Source of the DNA: Aphodosoma sp045631465
Lineage (GTDB): Bacteria; Bacteroidota; Bacteroidia; Bacteroidales; Paludibacteraceae
NCBI GenBank assembly: GCA_045631465.1
Contig: JAZQUV010000035.1
Coordinates: 1-56,633 of the forward strand
Direction of reading: 5' to 3'
Length of the DNA stretch: 56,633 nucleotides
Shown: positions 35,423 through 44,198 of the stretch, piece by piece
Layout: the number at the start of each line of letters is the position of its first letter
Position numbering within the stretch: the first letter of the stretch is position 1
Notes under the pieces: model-generated
What the model was told of the DNA's origin: nothing
The model's database searches: none
The model's input: the letters and a program-made list of their open reading frames with translations, nothing else
Translations under genes and position numbers: made by a program

Positions 35423-37519
35423 ATGTTGACATTAGATACGCCTATTGAATTTTTGGCTGGTGTTGGACCCAAAAGGGCTGATACTTTGACAGCAGAACTC
35501 AGTATTCGTACGGTGGAAGATTTGATTACTCATTATCCCTATAAATATATAGATAGGAGTAAGTTTTACACTGTGCGTGAATGTACTGAGGATTTGGCGT
35601 ATGTGCAATTGAAGGGTAGAATATTGCAATTTGAGATGAAAGGAGAGGGTCGTTCGAGACGATTGGTAGGTACGTTTGCCGATGGAACAGGCTTTATGGA
35701 GTTGGTTTGGTTTAAGGGTTGGAAGTATGTAGAAGAAAAATTGCGTGTAAATACCGACTATATTATTTTTGGCAAACCATCGAAGTTTGGAGACAAAATG
35801 AATATAGCTCATCCTGAGGTAGAGGTATATAATGCACAGAATGTAGAGAAAAATAGTGGTTTACAAGGACACTATAATACATCGGAAAAGATGAAAAATC
35901 GTTTTCTTAATTCGGCAGGAATAAGAAAGTTGATGTATACGGTTTTCAGTGATAAAGATTTGCATATACCAGAGAATTTACCCGATGAAATCATAGAAAA
36001 TTTCAAATTGATGTCGCGTAGTGAGGCTATGCGTCAGGTGCATTTTCCACAGAATTTTGATTTATTGCGTCGTGCACAAGCTCGATTGAAATTTGAGGAG
36101 TTGTTTTATATACAACTTTCGATAATGCGTCAGAGTAAGTTGCGCGAGATGAAGTATCAAGGTTTTATTTTTGATAAAGTAGGGGAGTATTTTAATCGAT
36201 TTTATCGAGAATGTTTGCCATTTGAGTTGACAGATGCGCAGAAGAGAGTGATACGAGAGATACGTGGTGATATGAATACAGGCAAGCAGATGAATAGATT
36301 GTTGCAAGGCGATGTGGGTAGTGGTAAGACTATGGTGGCATTGATGACATCGTTGATAGCATTGGATAATGGTTATCAGGCATGTATAATGGCACCGACG
36401 GAGATATTGGCCACACAGCACTATCAGAGTATATCGGAGCAGGTGAAGTCGTTGGGTATAACAGTGAAATTATTGACAGGTAGCACTCGCAAGAAAGATC
36501 GTGATGAGATAGATGCAGGTTTGCGTGATGGGACATTGCAGATAGTTATAGGCACACATGCATTGATAGAAGATACAGTTCAGTTTCATAATTTAGGTTA
36601 TGTAGTAATAGACGAGCAGCATAGGTTTGGTGTAGCGCAAAGGGCAAAACTATGGACAAAGAATGTGCGACCACCGCATGTGTTGGTTATGACAGCTACG
36701 CCTATACCCCGCACGTTGGCGATGACAATATATGGCGATTTGGAGGTGAGTGTAATAGATCAGTTGCCACCAGGTCGTAAACCAATTGCTACGTACCATT
36801 ATTTTGATAATAAACGCGATGGATTGTATGGTTTTTTGCGTCGCGAGATACAAAAAGGGCGTCAGGTTTATGTAGTTTATCCGTTGATACAAGAGAGTGA
36901 GAAATTGGATATGAAGAATCTCGAGCAAGGCTATCAACAGTTGGCAGAAGCATTTCCTGAGTATAGGCGTGTGATGGTGCATGGCAAGATGAAGCCTGCG
37001 GAGAAGGATGCAGCAATGCAAAAGTTTGTAAGTGGCGAGGCACATATAATGGTAGCCACTACGGTGATAGAGGTAGGGGTGAATGTGCCAAATGCTAGTG
37101 TGATGGTGATAGAGAGTGCAGAGAGGTTTGGACTCAGTCAGTTGCATCAGTTGCGTGGGCGAGTAGGCCGTGGTGCCGATCAGAGTTATTGTATACTGAT
37201 GTCGAAGTACGAATTGGCATCAGATACACGTAAGCGATTGCAAATAATGTGCGATTCGACCGATGGATTTGTGATAGCAGAGGCAGATTTGAATCTTCGT
37301 GGACCTGGTGATATAGATGGGTTGCAACAGAGCGGATTGCCATTCGATTTGAAGATAGCCAATTTGGCGACAGATGGACGATTGTTGCAAACAGCGCGGG
37401 CTGTGGCGAAGGAGTTGTTGGAGCGCGACCCCGAATTGAGTGCACCTAATCATGCTATTTTGCTTCGTCAGTTGGTTAAGTTGCAAAAAGGCAATATCAA
37501 TTGGGGAGCAATATCTTAG
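35423..37519 (+). CDS. recG: ATP-dependent DNA helicase RecG
   Basis: A 698-residue helicase that remodels stalled replication forks and branched DNA. The start at 35423 (MLTLDTPIEFLAGVGP) gives the usual N-terminus. The N-terminal wedge/OB domain covers about residues 1-230. Helicase motifs are clear: Walker A GDVGSGKT (about 296-303), DEQHRFG (about 402-408), TATPIPRT, and RGRVGRG (about 576-582). The C-terminal TRG-type region contains LNLRGPGDIDGLQQSG. Length is normal. It runs alone, with a bidirectional terminator after it. Confidence 0.97.
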   Translation: MLTLDTPIEFLAGVGPKRADTLTAELSIRTVEDLITHYPYKYIDRSKFYTVRECTEDLAYVQLKGRILQFEMKGEGRSRRLVGTFADGTGFMELVWFKGWKYVEEKLRVNTDYIIFGKPSKFGDKMNIAHPEVEVYNAQNVEKNSGLQGHYNTSEKMKNRFLNSAGIRKLMYTVFSDKDLHIPENLPDEIIENFKLMSRSEAMRQVHFPQNFDLLRRAQARLKFEELFYIQLSIMRQSKLREMKYQGFIFDKVGEYFNRFYRECLPFELTDAQKRVIREIRGDMNTGKQMNRLLQGDVGSGKTMVALMTSLIALDNGYQACIMAPTEILATQHYQSISEQVKSLGITVKLLTGSTRKKDRDEIDAGLRDGTLQIVIGTHALIEDTVQFHNLGYVVIDEQHRFGVAQRAKLWTKNVRPPHVLVMTATPIPRTLAMTIYGDLEVSVIDQLPPGRKPIATYHYFDNKRDGLYGFLRREIQKGRQVYVVYPLIQESEKLDMKNLEQGYQQLAEAFPEYRRVMVHGKMKPAEKDAAMQKFVSGEAHIMVATTVIEVGVNVPNASVMVIESAERFGLSQLHQLRGRVGRGADQSYCILMSKYELASDTRKRLQIMCDSTDGFVIAEADLNLRGPGDIDGLQQSGLPFDLKIANLATDGRLLQTARAVAKELLERDPELSAPNHAILLRQLVKLQKGNINWGAIS

Positions 37520-37535
37520 AGGTTAAAGGTTAGAG

Positions 37536-37572
37536 ATAAAAAAAAAGAGGCATTATAGTGCCTCTTTTTTTA
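37536..37572. terminator. Bidirectional terminator between recG and a small lipoprotein
   Basis: GAGGCA pairs with TGCCTC, flanked by long A and T runs, so it can stop recG on the plus strand and the convergent minus-strand gene ending at 37595. Confidence 0.85.
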
Positions 37573-37594
37573 TTGTGTTTGGTGTGAGAATTTT

Positions 37595-38200
37595 TTATTG
37601 TGCGAGTGAGAAATCGGAATATGATATAGCAACTATTTTTGATTTTTCGCCAAGTTGGATATTCCACATTTTGTCTTTATTGATTTCGCCGTTATACCAA
37701 GTTTCGGATGCGTTTTTTAGATAGAATTTGTTGGTTTGCAACACTAAATAAAAAGCCATAGGGTCGTCGTAGATATAGGCATAGTCGGTGCTGTTGACTT
37801 TGACCGAGTCGATATAACCTTTGTTGAAGTCGGCAAAATTTTCGGCATATATATAGCCTTGATATTTTTCGGTTAGTTTGCTTGAGAATATCATGCGATA
37901 TTCATCATAGAGTTTTTCGATTACCAAACTAGAGTCATTGAGTTGATAACCAGCCGAAACAATAGTGTTTTGCACATCTTTCAAGAGGTAAGCCTCATTG
38001 CCTTTTTGGAAATTGGTTTGGTCGTCGAAAGCAAATTTTTTGTAGCCTTCGCTTTTGAGTGAGTTAGACACAGCACCAATTGTTTCGCCCACCATCGATT
38101 CGAGTCTTTTTTCGATATTGCTATCTTGAAAGTCGATGTTGGCTTGCTCGCATCCGAATAGGAATAGAGCAGCGAGAGAGATAAATAGTAATTTTTTCAT
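37595..38200 (-). CDS. Small lipoprotein, function unknown
   Basis: A 201-residue lipoprotein with signal peptide MKKLLFISLAALFLFGC; the lipobox cysteine is about residue 17. The mature protein is acidic, with many Y, D and N residues and no catalytic motif. It begins 16 bases after the stop of the first PNGase F-like gene on the same strand, so it may be cotranscribed with the PNGase F-like pair. I recognise no family. Confidence 0.8.
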   Translation of the reverse strand: MKKLLFISLAALFLFGCEQANIDFQDSNIEKRLESMVGETIGAVSNSLKSEGYKKFAFDDQTNFQKGNEAYLLKDVQNTIVSAGYQLNDSSLVIEKLYDEYRMIFSSKLTEKYQGYIYAENFADFNKGYIDSVKVNSTDYAYIYDDPMAFYLVLQTNKFYLKNASETWYNGEINKDKMWNIQLGEKSKIVAISYSDFSLAQ

Positions 38201-38216
38201 AATAAGTTAAATAAAA

Positions 38217-39341
38217 TTATTTGTTATAGCCGAAGATATCCACTTCGATGATGTAGTTGGCTAGGCCTTCGCCGTGTAGGTTGTTGATTGCCGAGTTGAA
38301 AGGATCGAGGTCGAAGTCGATAGAGAGTTTTCCGTCTTTAGGGAGGTTGTGAATTTCGAGCCAATCAACTTTGAGAGGTAGTCCAGGACCCCAGTTGGCA
38401 CGGTCGTATAGGTAAGTACCAGCTTGGCGGTATGTATCTTCGTTGTCGTAGAAGATGTAGCCTTCATAAGTTTGCACACCATTGAGTTTCACGCGATAGA
38501 AATTTTCGTCGAATTCAGCGGCATTATTTGCACGTTTGCCTTGTCCGTCGCGACGAGAAGTGAAGACACCGCGGTCGTGACCGTGACCACTGATGCTGAC
38601 TTTCATGAGGAGCGATTTCACCTCTTTAGGGAGTTGGATGTTGCGGATGCCGAGGCGTTCGAGGTCTTCGATGTCGTTGCTACCGAGCGAGTCGGGCGAT
38701 ACGCCATAAGCCCAAGAGCGATAGCCGATGTTAGACGACGAGCGTGAGTCGTAGACCTTGTGGTAGAAGATAGTTTCTTTATCTTTTTCGCCTTCGTAGA
38801 AGTCGAAAGTAAGAGTAACGGTGTGAGCTTTTTTGTCGGTAGCATCCCAACCGCCGTAGTAGATATGGAATTCAACGTCGCCGTGGAGCATAGGCAGATA
38901 TTCGGTGATATCCATGTAGTAGAGTTTTTCCCAGTCAGAGTCGAAATATCCGCCATAAGGGGTGAACGCGCGCGCAAGTTCGTAGAATTCGCCCGTGTTA
39001 GGGTCTTTGAGCATAATCATGGTGGTCATATCCCAATCGGCAGGACCTTCGTTCCATCCACCCATGCGATATGTTAGGATAGCGCGATTGTATTTATCGG
39101 TAGATTCGGGGAATTTCACGATTACCACCGAGTCTTCGTCGAGGCCCCAACCATAGAATTGGAGTCGTATAGCATCAGTTTTTACCGAGAAATCGGCTTC
39201 GGCGTCAGCTATAGGGTGTTCGTCGTACCAAGCTTTGCGAGTGCTTTCGCGAGTGTAGCATTCGTCTTTAGGAACATTGGTGTTACAAGCCGCAAGGATA
39301 GCCACAACGGCCATAAAGATAATAGTTCTCAAGTTTTTCAT
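38217..39341 (-). CDS. PNGase F-like secreted lipoprotein (peptide-N-glycosidase F fold)
   Basis: A 374-residue lipoprotein (start ATG at 39341, lipobox LAAC with Cys19). It aligns by eye with peptide-N-glycosidase F over both jelly-roll domains: WDMTTMIMLKDPNTGEFYEL with FTPYGG (enzyme: WDRYANVYVKNKTTGEWYEI with FITPYW), MDITEYLPMLHGDVEFHIYY, MKVSISGHGHD, and DRANWGPGLPLKVDWLEI. Active-site counterparts: Asp60 of PNGase F is Asp104 here and Glu206 is Glu276; Glu118 is replaced by Gly (about 163-164). PNGase F removes N-linked glycans from glycoproteins; this could be an enzyme or a glycan-binding relative. A close paralogue lies upstream on the same strand. Confidence 0.75.
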   Translation of the reverse strand: MKNLRTIIFMAVVAILAACNTNVPKDECYTRESTRKAWYDEHPIADAEADFSVKTDAIRLQFYGWGLDEDSVVIVKFPESTDKYNRAILTYRMGGWNEGPADWDMTTMIMLKDPNTGEFYELARAFTPYGGYFDSDWEKLYYMDITEYLPMLHGDVEFHIYYGGWDATDKKAHTVTLTFDFYEGEKDKETIFYHKVYDSRSSSNIGYRSWAYGVSPDSLGSNDIEDLERLGIRNIQLPKEVKSLLMKVSISGHGHDRGVFTSRRDGQGKRANNAAEFDENFYRVKLNGVQTYEGYIFYDNEDTYRQAGTYLYDRANWGPGLPLKVDWLEIHNLPKDGKLSIDFDLDPFNSAINNLHGEGLANYIIEVDIFGYNK

Positions 39342-39446
39342 AGACTTTATTTGTTTAGGATTAGAATTTGTTATTAATGTAGGTGCAAAGGTAGTAAAAA
39401 TATTTGAAAATAAAAAATTTATTTGAAGACAGACTCCTTTGAGATA

Positions 39447-39545
39447 CAGACCCCTCACCCCTACGGGGAGCTCCCCTAACTCAGGGGAGCAGTTTTTGGG
39501 TACTGCGTATTCGTCAGATTCCCTAACTCAGGGGAGCAGTTTTTG
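39447..39545. repeat. Dispersed repeats between the PNGase F-like genes
   Basis: One copy of the CTCCCCTAACT / GGGGAG repeat (about 39447-39498) and a partial second copy (about 39520-39545). No gene or clear terminator. Confidence 0.8.
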
Positions 39546-39559
39546 GATAGTTTTTAACA

Positions 39560-40732
39560 TTATTTATCGTAGCCGAAGATATCCACTTCGATAATGTAGT
39601 TGGCAATACCTTCGGCATGGAGGTCGTTGATAGAAGATACGAAAGGCTCGAGGTCGAAATCGATGTTTAGCAATCTGTGTTCAGGAATTTGGTGTAGTTC
39701 CCAATAGTCGATTTTGAGAGGGAGTCCGGGACCCCAATTGGCACGTCCCATTCGGTAGTTGCCTTTTTGGTAGTAGTTGTTTATGTTGCTTTGGTATATG
39801 ATTTCGGTGACTAGTGTGTCGTTGTTGATGATGATGGTGTATTGACTATCGTCGAATTCGGCAGCATTGATAGCCTGTTGGTAGTCGGGGCGATTAGGGA
39901 AGATGCCAGGGTCGGCACCATGGCCGCTGATGCTCACCTTCATAAGGAGAGATTTTACGTTGTAGGGGAGTTTAACACGTCGCAGACCAAGTCGTTCGGG
40001 CGCTTCGATAGAAGCAGAGTCGACGCCATAAGCCCAAGAGCGGTAGCCAATGTTGGAAGAAGCGCGCGAGTCGTAGATTTTTTGATAAAAAACCACGGTT
40101 TTATCGCGATTTCCTTCATATAATTCGAAAGTTAGTTGGGCAGTGTGAGCACGTAGTTCGGTGGCATCCCACCCGCCATAGTAGATGTGGAATTCGACCT
40201 CGCCGTGGAGCATAGGGAGGTATTCGGTGATGTCGATGTAGAACAATTTTTCCCAATCGGACTTGAAAGCACCACCATAGGGGGTGAAGGCGCGTGTGAG
40301 TTCGTAGAATTCGCCCGAATTAGGGTCTTTGAGCATAATCATGGTGGTCATATCCCACTCGCCAGGGCCCTCGTTCCAACCACCCATGCGATAGGTGAGA
40401 ATAGCGCGATTGTATTTGTCGGTAGAATCGGGGAATTTTAGGGTAACAACCGAGTCTTCGTCGAGGCCCCAGCCGAAGAAATGTAGGCGTATGGTGTCGG
40501 TAGCGACAGAGAAGTCGGGGGTTTTGTTGTAGAGAGGGTGGTCGTATGACCACGATTGTCGGTCGGCTTTGAAGAAGATGGAGTCGGTTGGTATGTCGCG
40601 TTGTTTTTCGAAAGCGATAGAATCAGCTGAGTCGAAAGCACCGATGATTTCGCCATTTTTCCACAAGTATATTTGCGAGAAGGCGATAGAAGCAATGAGA
40701 AGTGCTATTATGGGAAAGAGGATTTTTTTCAT
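39560..40732 (-). CDS. Second PNGase F-like secreted protein
   Basis: A 390-residue protein with a signal peptide (MKKILFPIIALLIASIAFSQ); unlike its paralogue it has no lipobox. The start at 40732 is used since the upstream frame crosses repeats. Residues about 21-42 (IYLWKNGEIIGAFDSADSIA) are a KNGE..F..DSI motif seen in many Bacteroidetes exported proteins. The rest matches the paralogue at 38217-39341 closely (for example GRANWGPGLPLKIDY, SISGHGADPG). Counterparts of PNGase F Asp60 and Glu206 are Asp127 and Glu292; the Glu118 place is Gly (about 186-187). Two different N-termini on the same fold suggest different localisation, one membrane-anchored and one periplasmic or exported. Confidence 0.75.
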   Translation of the reverse strand: MKKILFPIIALLIASIAFSQIYLWKNGEIIGAFDSADSIAFEKQRDIPTDSIFFKADRQSWSYDHPLYNKTPDFSVATDTIRLHFFGWGLDEDSVVTLKFPDSTDKYNRAILTYRMGGWNEGPGEWDMTTMIMLKDPNSGEFYELTRAFTPYGGAFKSDWEKLFYIDITEYLPMLHGEVEFHIYYGGWDATELRAHTAQLTFELYEGNRDKTVVFYQKIYDSRASSNIGYRSWAYGVDSASIEAPERLGLRRVKLPYNVKSLLMKVSISGHGADPGIFPNRPDYQQAINAAEFDDSQYTIIINNDTLVTEIIYQSNINNYYQKGNYRMGRANWGPGLPLKIDYWELHQIPEHRLLNIDFDLEPFVSSINDLHAEGIANYIIEVDIFGYDK

Positions 40733-41084
40733 ATGGGTGGGATTTTGACTGCAAAGATAGTTAAATAATTTGAAAGAGGGAAATGTTTTTTTGGGGGATC
40801 TTCGACGAGTTCCTTCTTGCTTGTAATTAAACCCCCTCCCCCGTTGGGGACTGCCTTTAGCGACCTCCTCCTTGCAAGGCATTAGTGATTTAACCCCCTC
40901 GGTCTTCGACCACTCCCCCTATAAACAGGGGGAGAGTTGAAGTAACTACTTCGTCCTTTGGTCCTTTTTCTATAAACAGGGGGAGAGTTTTGGGGTACTG
41001 CGCATTTTATAAGATTGAGGGTGGGTAGAAAAATACTTTTAGTTGAGTTTAAGAAGAGGCATATGTTTGTTTTTTTGATTTTTA
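40733..41084. repeat. Intergenic repeats between PNGase F-like gene and metG
   Basis: Several CTCCCCC / GGGGGAG repeat pieces (about 40829-40860, 40891-40935 and 40968-40990), with CCTCCTTGCAAGGCAT units. No gene is supported. The upstream edge may hold the promoter of the minus-strand gene, which I cannot place. Confidence 0.75.
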
Positions 41085-41115
41085 TTGTGAGATTTATAAT
41101 TTTTTAGTAACTTTG
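41085..41115 (+). promoter_or_regulatory. Promoter of metG
   Basis: TTG at 41085-41087, 20 bases, then TAACTTTG at 41108-41115, the standard Bacteroidetes pair. The leader to the ATG at 41172 is about 50 bases. Confidence 0.75.
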
Positions 41116-41171
41116 CAGTTTATTAGACATTAGAAAAATAAATAGTAAATAAAAAAGAATATATTTTTGGT

Positions 41172-43211
41172 ATGAAAGATTTTAAACGTACGTTGGTTAC
41201 TACGGCATTGCCGTATGCAAATGGTCCGGTGCATATTGGTCACTTGGCTGGTGTGTATGTCCCTGCAGATATTTATGTAAGATATTTGCGATTGAAGGGC
41301 GAAGAGGTGTTGTTTATTGGTGGCTCTGACGAGCACGGGGTGCCTATCACAATCAAAGCTAAAAAAGAGGGCGTTACGCCACAAGATATTGTTGACCGCT
41401 ATCACGGCATCATCAAAAAATCGTTCGAAGAGTTGGGTATTTCGTTTGATATCTACTCACGCACAACATCGAAAATTCACTACGAAACAGCAGCCGAATA
41501 TTTCAAGAATTTGTATGAAAAAGGCGAGTTTGTAGAGAAAACATCGGAGCAATACTATGATGAAGAGGCAGGTCAGTTCTTAGCAGACCGCTATATCACA
41601 GGTACATGTCCTCACTGTAAAAATCCTAATGCGTATGGCGACCAATGTGAAGCGTGCGGTACAAGTCTTAGTCCGCTCGACTTGATAGAGCCAAAATCGG
41701 CTATTTCGGGTTCGAAACCAGTATTGCGTGAGACAAAACACTGGTATTTGCCATTGGACAAACACGAAGCATGGCTCCGTCAGTGGATATTGGAAGACCA
41801 CAAAGAGTGGAAAACAAACGTGTATGGTCAATGCAAATCGTGGATTGACATGGGCTTGCAACCACGTGCGGTGAGTCGCGACTTGGATTGGGGTGTGCCA
41901 GTGCCAGTAGAAGGTGCAGATGGTAAAGTGTTGTATGTGTGGTTTGATGCGCCAATTGGCTATATATCAAATACAAAAGAGTTGTTGCCAAACGATTGGG
42001 AAAAATGGTGGAAAGACCAATCAACACGTATGCTTCACTTCATTGGTAAAGACAATATCGTGTTCCACTGCATCGTGTTCCCAGCAATGTTGAAGGCCGA
42101 TGGTTCGTATATCTTGCCAGACAATGTGCCAGCCAACGAGTTCCTCAACCTCGAAGGCGATAAGATTTCGACATCTCGCAACTGGGCTGTTTGGTTGCAC
42201 GAATACTTGGTAGAATTCCCAGGCAAACAAGACGTGTTGCGCTATGTGCTCACAGCTAATGCGCCAGAGACAAAAGATAATGACTTCACTTGGAAAGACT
42301 TCCAAACACGCAACAATAGCGAGTTGGTGGCAATCTTTGGTAACTTCATCAACCGTGCTTTGGTGTTGACACACAAATACTTTGATGGTGTGGTGCCAGC
42401 ATTGGGCGAATTGACTGACTACGACCGCGAGACATTAAAAGAGTTTGCCGACGTGAAAGCAAATGTAGAGTCTTATTTGGATAACTTCCGTTTCCGCGAT
42501 GCACAAAAAGAGGCAATGAACTTGGCGCGCATCGGTAACAAATATCTTGCCGATACCGAGCCTTGGAAATTGGCTAAGACAGATATGGCGCGCACAGCCA
42601 CTATCTTGCACATCGGATTGCAAATTGCTGCAAACTTGGCAATTGCGTTTGAACCATTCTTGCCATTCTCGGCTAAGAAATTGCGCGATATGTTAGGTAT
42701 GGAGACATTCTCATGGAACGACCTCGGCAGCATCGAACTCTTGAAAGAGGGTGCAAAACTTGGCGAAACACAATTGTTGTTCGACAAAATCGAAGACTCG
42801 GTGGTAGAAGCACAAGTGCAAAAACTCCTTGATACTAAGAAAGCTAACGAACTTGCAGCATATAAACCAGCAGAGGTGAAACCAAATGTGGCATTCGACG
42901 AATGGGAAAAGACCGATATCCGTGTGGCTACAGTGTTGGAGTGCACCAAAGTGCCTAAGGCAGATAAGTTGTTGCAATTCAAATTGGACGATGGCATGGG
43001 TGGTCGCACAATCGTGTCGGGTATTGCTCAAAGTTATCCAAACCCAGAGGAGTTGGTAGGCACACAAGTGTTGTTTATAGCTAACTTCGAGCCTCGCAAA
43101 TTGAAAGGCATCGTGTCGGAAGGCATGATTCTCAGCGCAGTGGATGCTGATGGCAAATTGGTATTGTGTCGTCCAAGTCGCGAGGTGAAACCAGGATGCT
43201 CGGTAGGATGA
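41172..43211 (+). CDS. metG: Methionyl-tRNA synthetase
   Basis: A 679-residue enzyme that charges tRNA-Met. The HIGH motif is HIGH-like in PYANGPVHIGHLAG (about residues 14-27). A zinc knuckle follows (CPHCKN and CEACG, about 144-163), and the KMSKS motif appears as KISTS (about 335-340). The C-terminal 110 residues are an EMAP/Arc1p-type tRNA-binding domain (TDIRVATVLECTKVPKADKL), found in the long dimeric form. Length is normal. Its 3' end is followed within four bases by the first REP-like repeat of the transposase unit. Confidence 0.97.
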   Translation: MKDFKRTLVTTALPYANGPVHIGHLAGVYVPADIYVRYLRLKGEEVLFIGGSDEHGVPITIKAKKEGVTPQDIVDRYHGIIKKSFEELGISFDIYSRTTSKIHYETAAEYFKNLYEKGEFVEKTSEQYYDEEAGQFLADRYITGTCPHCKNPNAYGDQCEACGTSLSPLDLIEPKSAISGSKPVLRETKHWYLPLDKHEAWLRQWILEDHKEWKTNVYGQCKSWIDMGLQPRAVSRDLDWGVPVPVEGADGKVLYVWFDAPIGYISNTKELLPNDWEKWWKDQSTRMLHFIGKDNIVFHCIVFPAMLKADGSYILPDNVPANEFLNLEGDKISTSRNWAVWLHEYLVEFPGKQDVLRYVLTANAPETKDNDFTWKDFQTRNNSELVAIFGNFINRALVLTHKYFDGVVPALGELTDYDRETLKEFADVKANVESYLDNFRFRDAQKEAMNLARIGNKYLADTEPWKLAKTDMARTATILHIGLQIAANLAIAFEPFLPFSAKKLRDMLGMETFSWNDLGSIELLKEGAKLGETQLLFDKIEDSVVEAQVQKLLDTKKANELAAYKPAEVKPNVAFDEWEKTDIRVATVLECTKVPKADKLLQFKLDDGMGGRTIVSGIAQSYPNPEELVGTQVLFIANFEPRKLKGIVSEGMILSAVDADGKLVLCRPSREVKPGCSVG

Positions 43212-43214
43212 TGG

Positions 43215-43298
43215 TCTGCAGGTAATTTTTGCTATATCGCTTTGCTCTTTGCAAAAATCACCCGCAGTTACAGATATTTGACGCTTTCAGCGTCGTAT
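43215..43298 (+). repeat. REP-like repeat, left copy
   Basis: An 84-bp unit almost identical to 43895-43978. It contains an imperfect hairpin (CTGCAGGTAATTTTTG with CAAAAATCACCCGCAG) and ends in a perfect small hairpin GACGCTTTCAGCGTC (43280-43294). The metG stop is four bases upstream. Confidence 0.9.
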
Positions 43299-43397
43299 GT
43301 TGTAGTGTAAGAGGCGAATATCATACTTTTCCCTTCCTCTCCCCCCTCACACGCCCCTAGAAGGGGCGAACAAAAAACAAAAAACAAAAAATAAAAT

Positions 43398-43850
43398 ATG
43401 GCATATACTAATTTATTATATCATATTGTTTTTCGTCCTAAAAATAGTGAATCTGTAATTACTATTGCTTATGAAGACGTACTGTATAGATATATATGGG
43501 GATATGTTACAAATAAAAAAGGCACTCTTCTTCGTATAGGAGGTATGCCAGATCATATACACATGTTAGTTTCACTACCACCATCTATAGCGATATCTAA
43601 TTTTGTACATGATTTGAAGTTAGCAACTAATATTTTTTTATTGGAGCATAAAGAAGAGTTTCCGAGGTTTAAAGGATGGGCAAAATCGTATTGCGCTTTG
43701 ACTTATTCTAAAAATGAAAAGGATATGATAGTTAATTATATCCGAAATCAAAAAGAACATCATCAAAAAGTTTCTTTTAAGGATGAATTAGTAGCGTTGG
43801 TGAAGGAGATGGGTGTTGAAGGAGATTTGAAGTATCTTTTTGTAGATTGA
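43398..43850 (+). CDS. IS200/RAYT-type Y1 transposase
   Basis: A 150-residue protein of the transposase 17/Y1 HUH family, which cuts and joins single-stranded DNA at hairpins. The metal-binding HUH motif is in GGMPDHIHMLVSLPP (about residues 47-61), and the catalytic Tyr is probable in MIVNYIRNQKEHH (Tyr about 115). Length and layout suit IS200 TnpA or a REP-associated TnpA. It has no accessory TnpB. The gene is intact and flanked by matching REP-like units, consistent with an active or recently active element. Confidence 0.9.
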   Translation: MAYTNLLYHIVFRPKNSESVITIAYEDVLYRYIWGYVTNKKGTLLRIGGMPDHIHMLVSLPPSIAISNFVHDLKLATNIFLLEHKEEFPRFKGWAKSYCALTYSKNEKDMIVNYIRNQKEHHQKVSFKDELVALVKEMGVEGDLKYLFVD

Positions 43851-43894
43851 TTTTTGTTTGACGCTTTCAGCGTCGTATATTGTGAGGTATGTTT

Positions 43895-43978
43895 TCTGCA
43901 GGTAATTTTTGTTATATCGCTTCGCTTTTTGCAAAAATCACCCGCAGTTATAGATATTTGACGCTTTCAGCGTCGTAT
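43895..43978 (+). repeat. REP-like repeat, right copy
   Basis: Right copy of the 84-bp unit, with a few differences from the left (for example GTTATATCGCTTC for GCTATATCGCTTT). It ends with the same GACGCTTTCAGCGTC hairpin (43960-43974). Confidence 0.9.
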
Positions 43979-44018
43979 ACGTTAGAATCTATTTGTTTAA
44001 TTTAATTTATTAATCACT

Positions 44019-44198
44019 ATGGCTTTTACAAAATCTAAAGACAAAAAAATCGCAGGTGTTTGCGGTGGTATTGCAGAACACTTTGGTTGGGATGTATCAA
44101 TGGTACGTATTGCTTACGTTATCCTTACTTTCTTGACAGGCTCAGCTTTGGCATGGCTTTATTTAATTTTAATGTTTGTGTTGCCAGATGCAAAATAA
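44019..44198 (+). CDS. PspC domain protein
   Basis: A 59-residue membrane protein (MAFTKSKDKKIAGVCGGIAE...). The stretch KKIAGVCGGIAEHFGWD is the diagnostic start of PspC proteins, followed by one or two membrane segments (VRIAYVILTFLTGSALAWL). PspC relates to envelope stress sensing; small Bacteroidetes forms have unproven roles. Its last codons overlap the start of the following acyltransferase gene (GATGCAAAATAA), so the two are translationally coupled. Confidence 0.9.
   Translation: MAFTKSKDKKIAGVCGGIAEHFGWDVSMVRIAYVILTFLTGSALAWLYLILMFVLPDAK

Larger units (their letters stand above)
43215..43978 (+). mobile_element. Y1 transposase unit flanked by REP-like repeats
   Basis: A transposase gene (43398-43850) lies between two 84-bp direct repeats, with a third copy of the GACGCTTTCAGCGTC hairpin just after its stop (43860-43874). 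This is the organisation of REP-associated tyrosine transposases (RAYTs) and their REP palindromes, or of a small IS200/IS605 element with structured ends. No target duplication was assessed. Confidence 0.75.
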
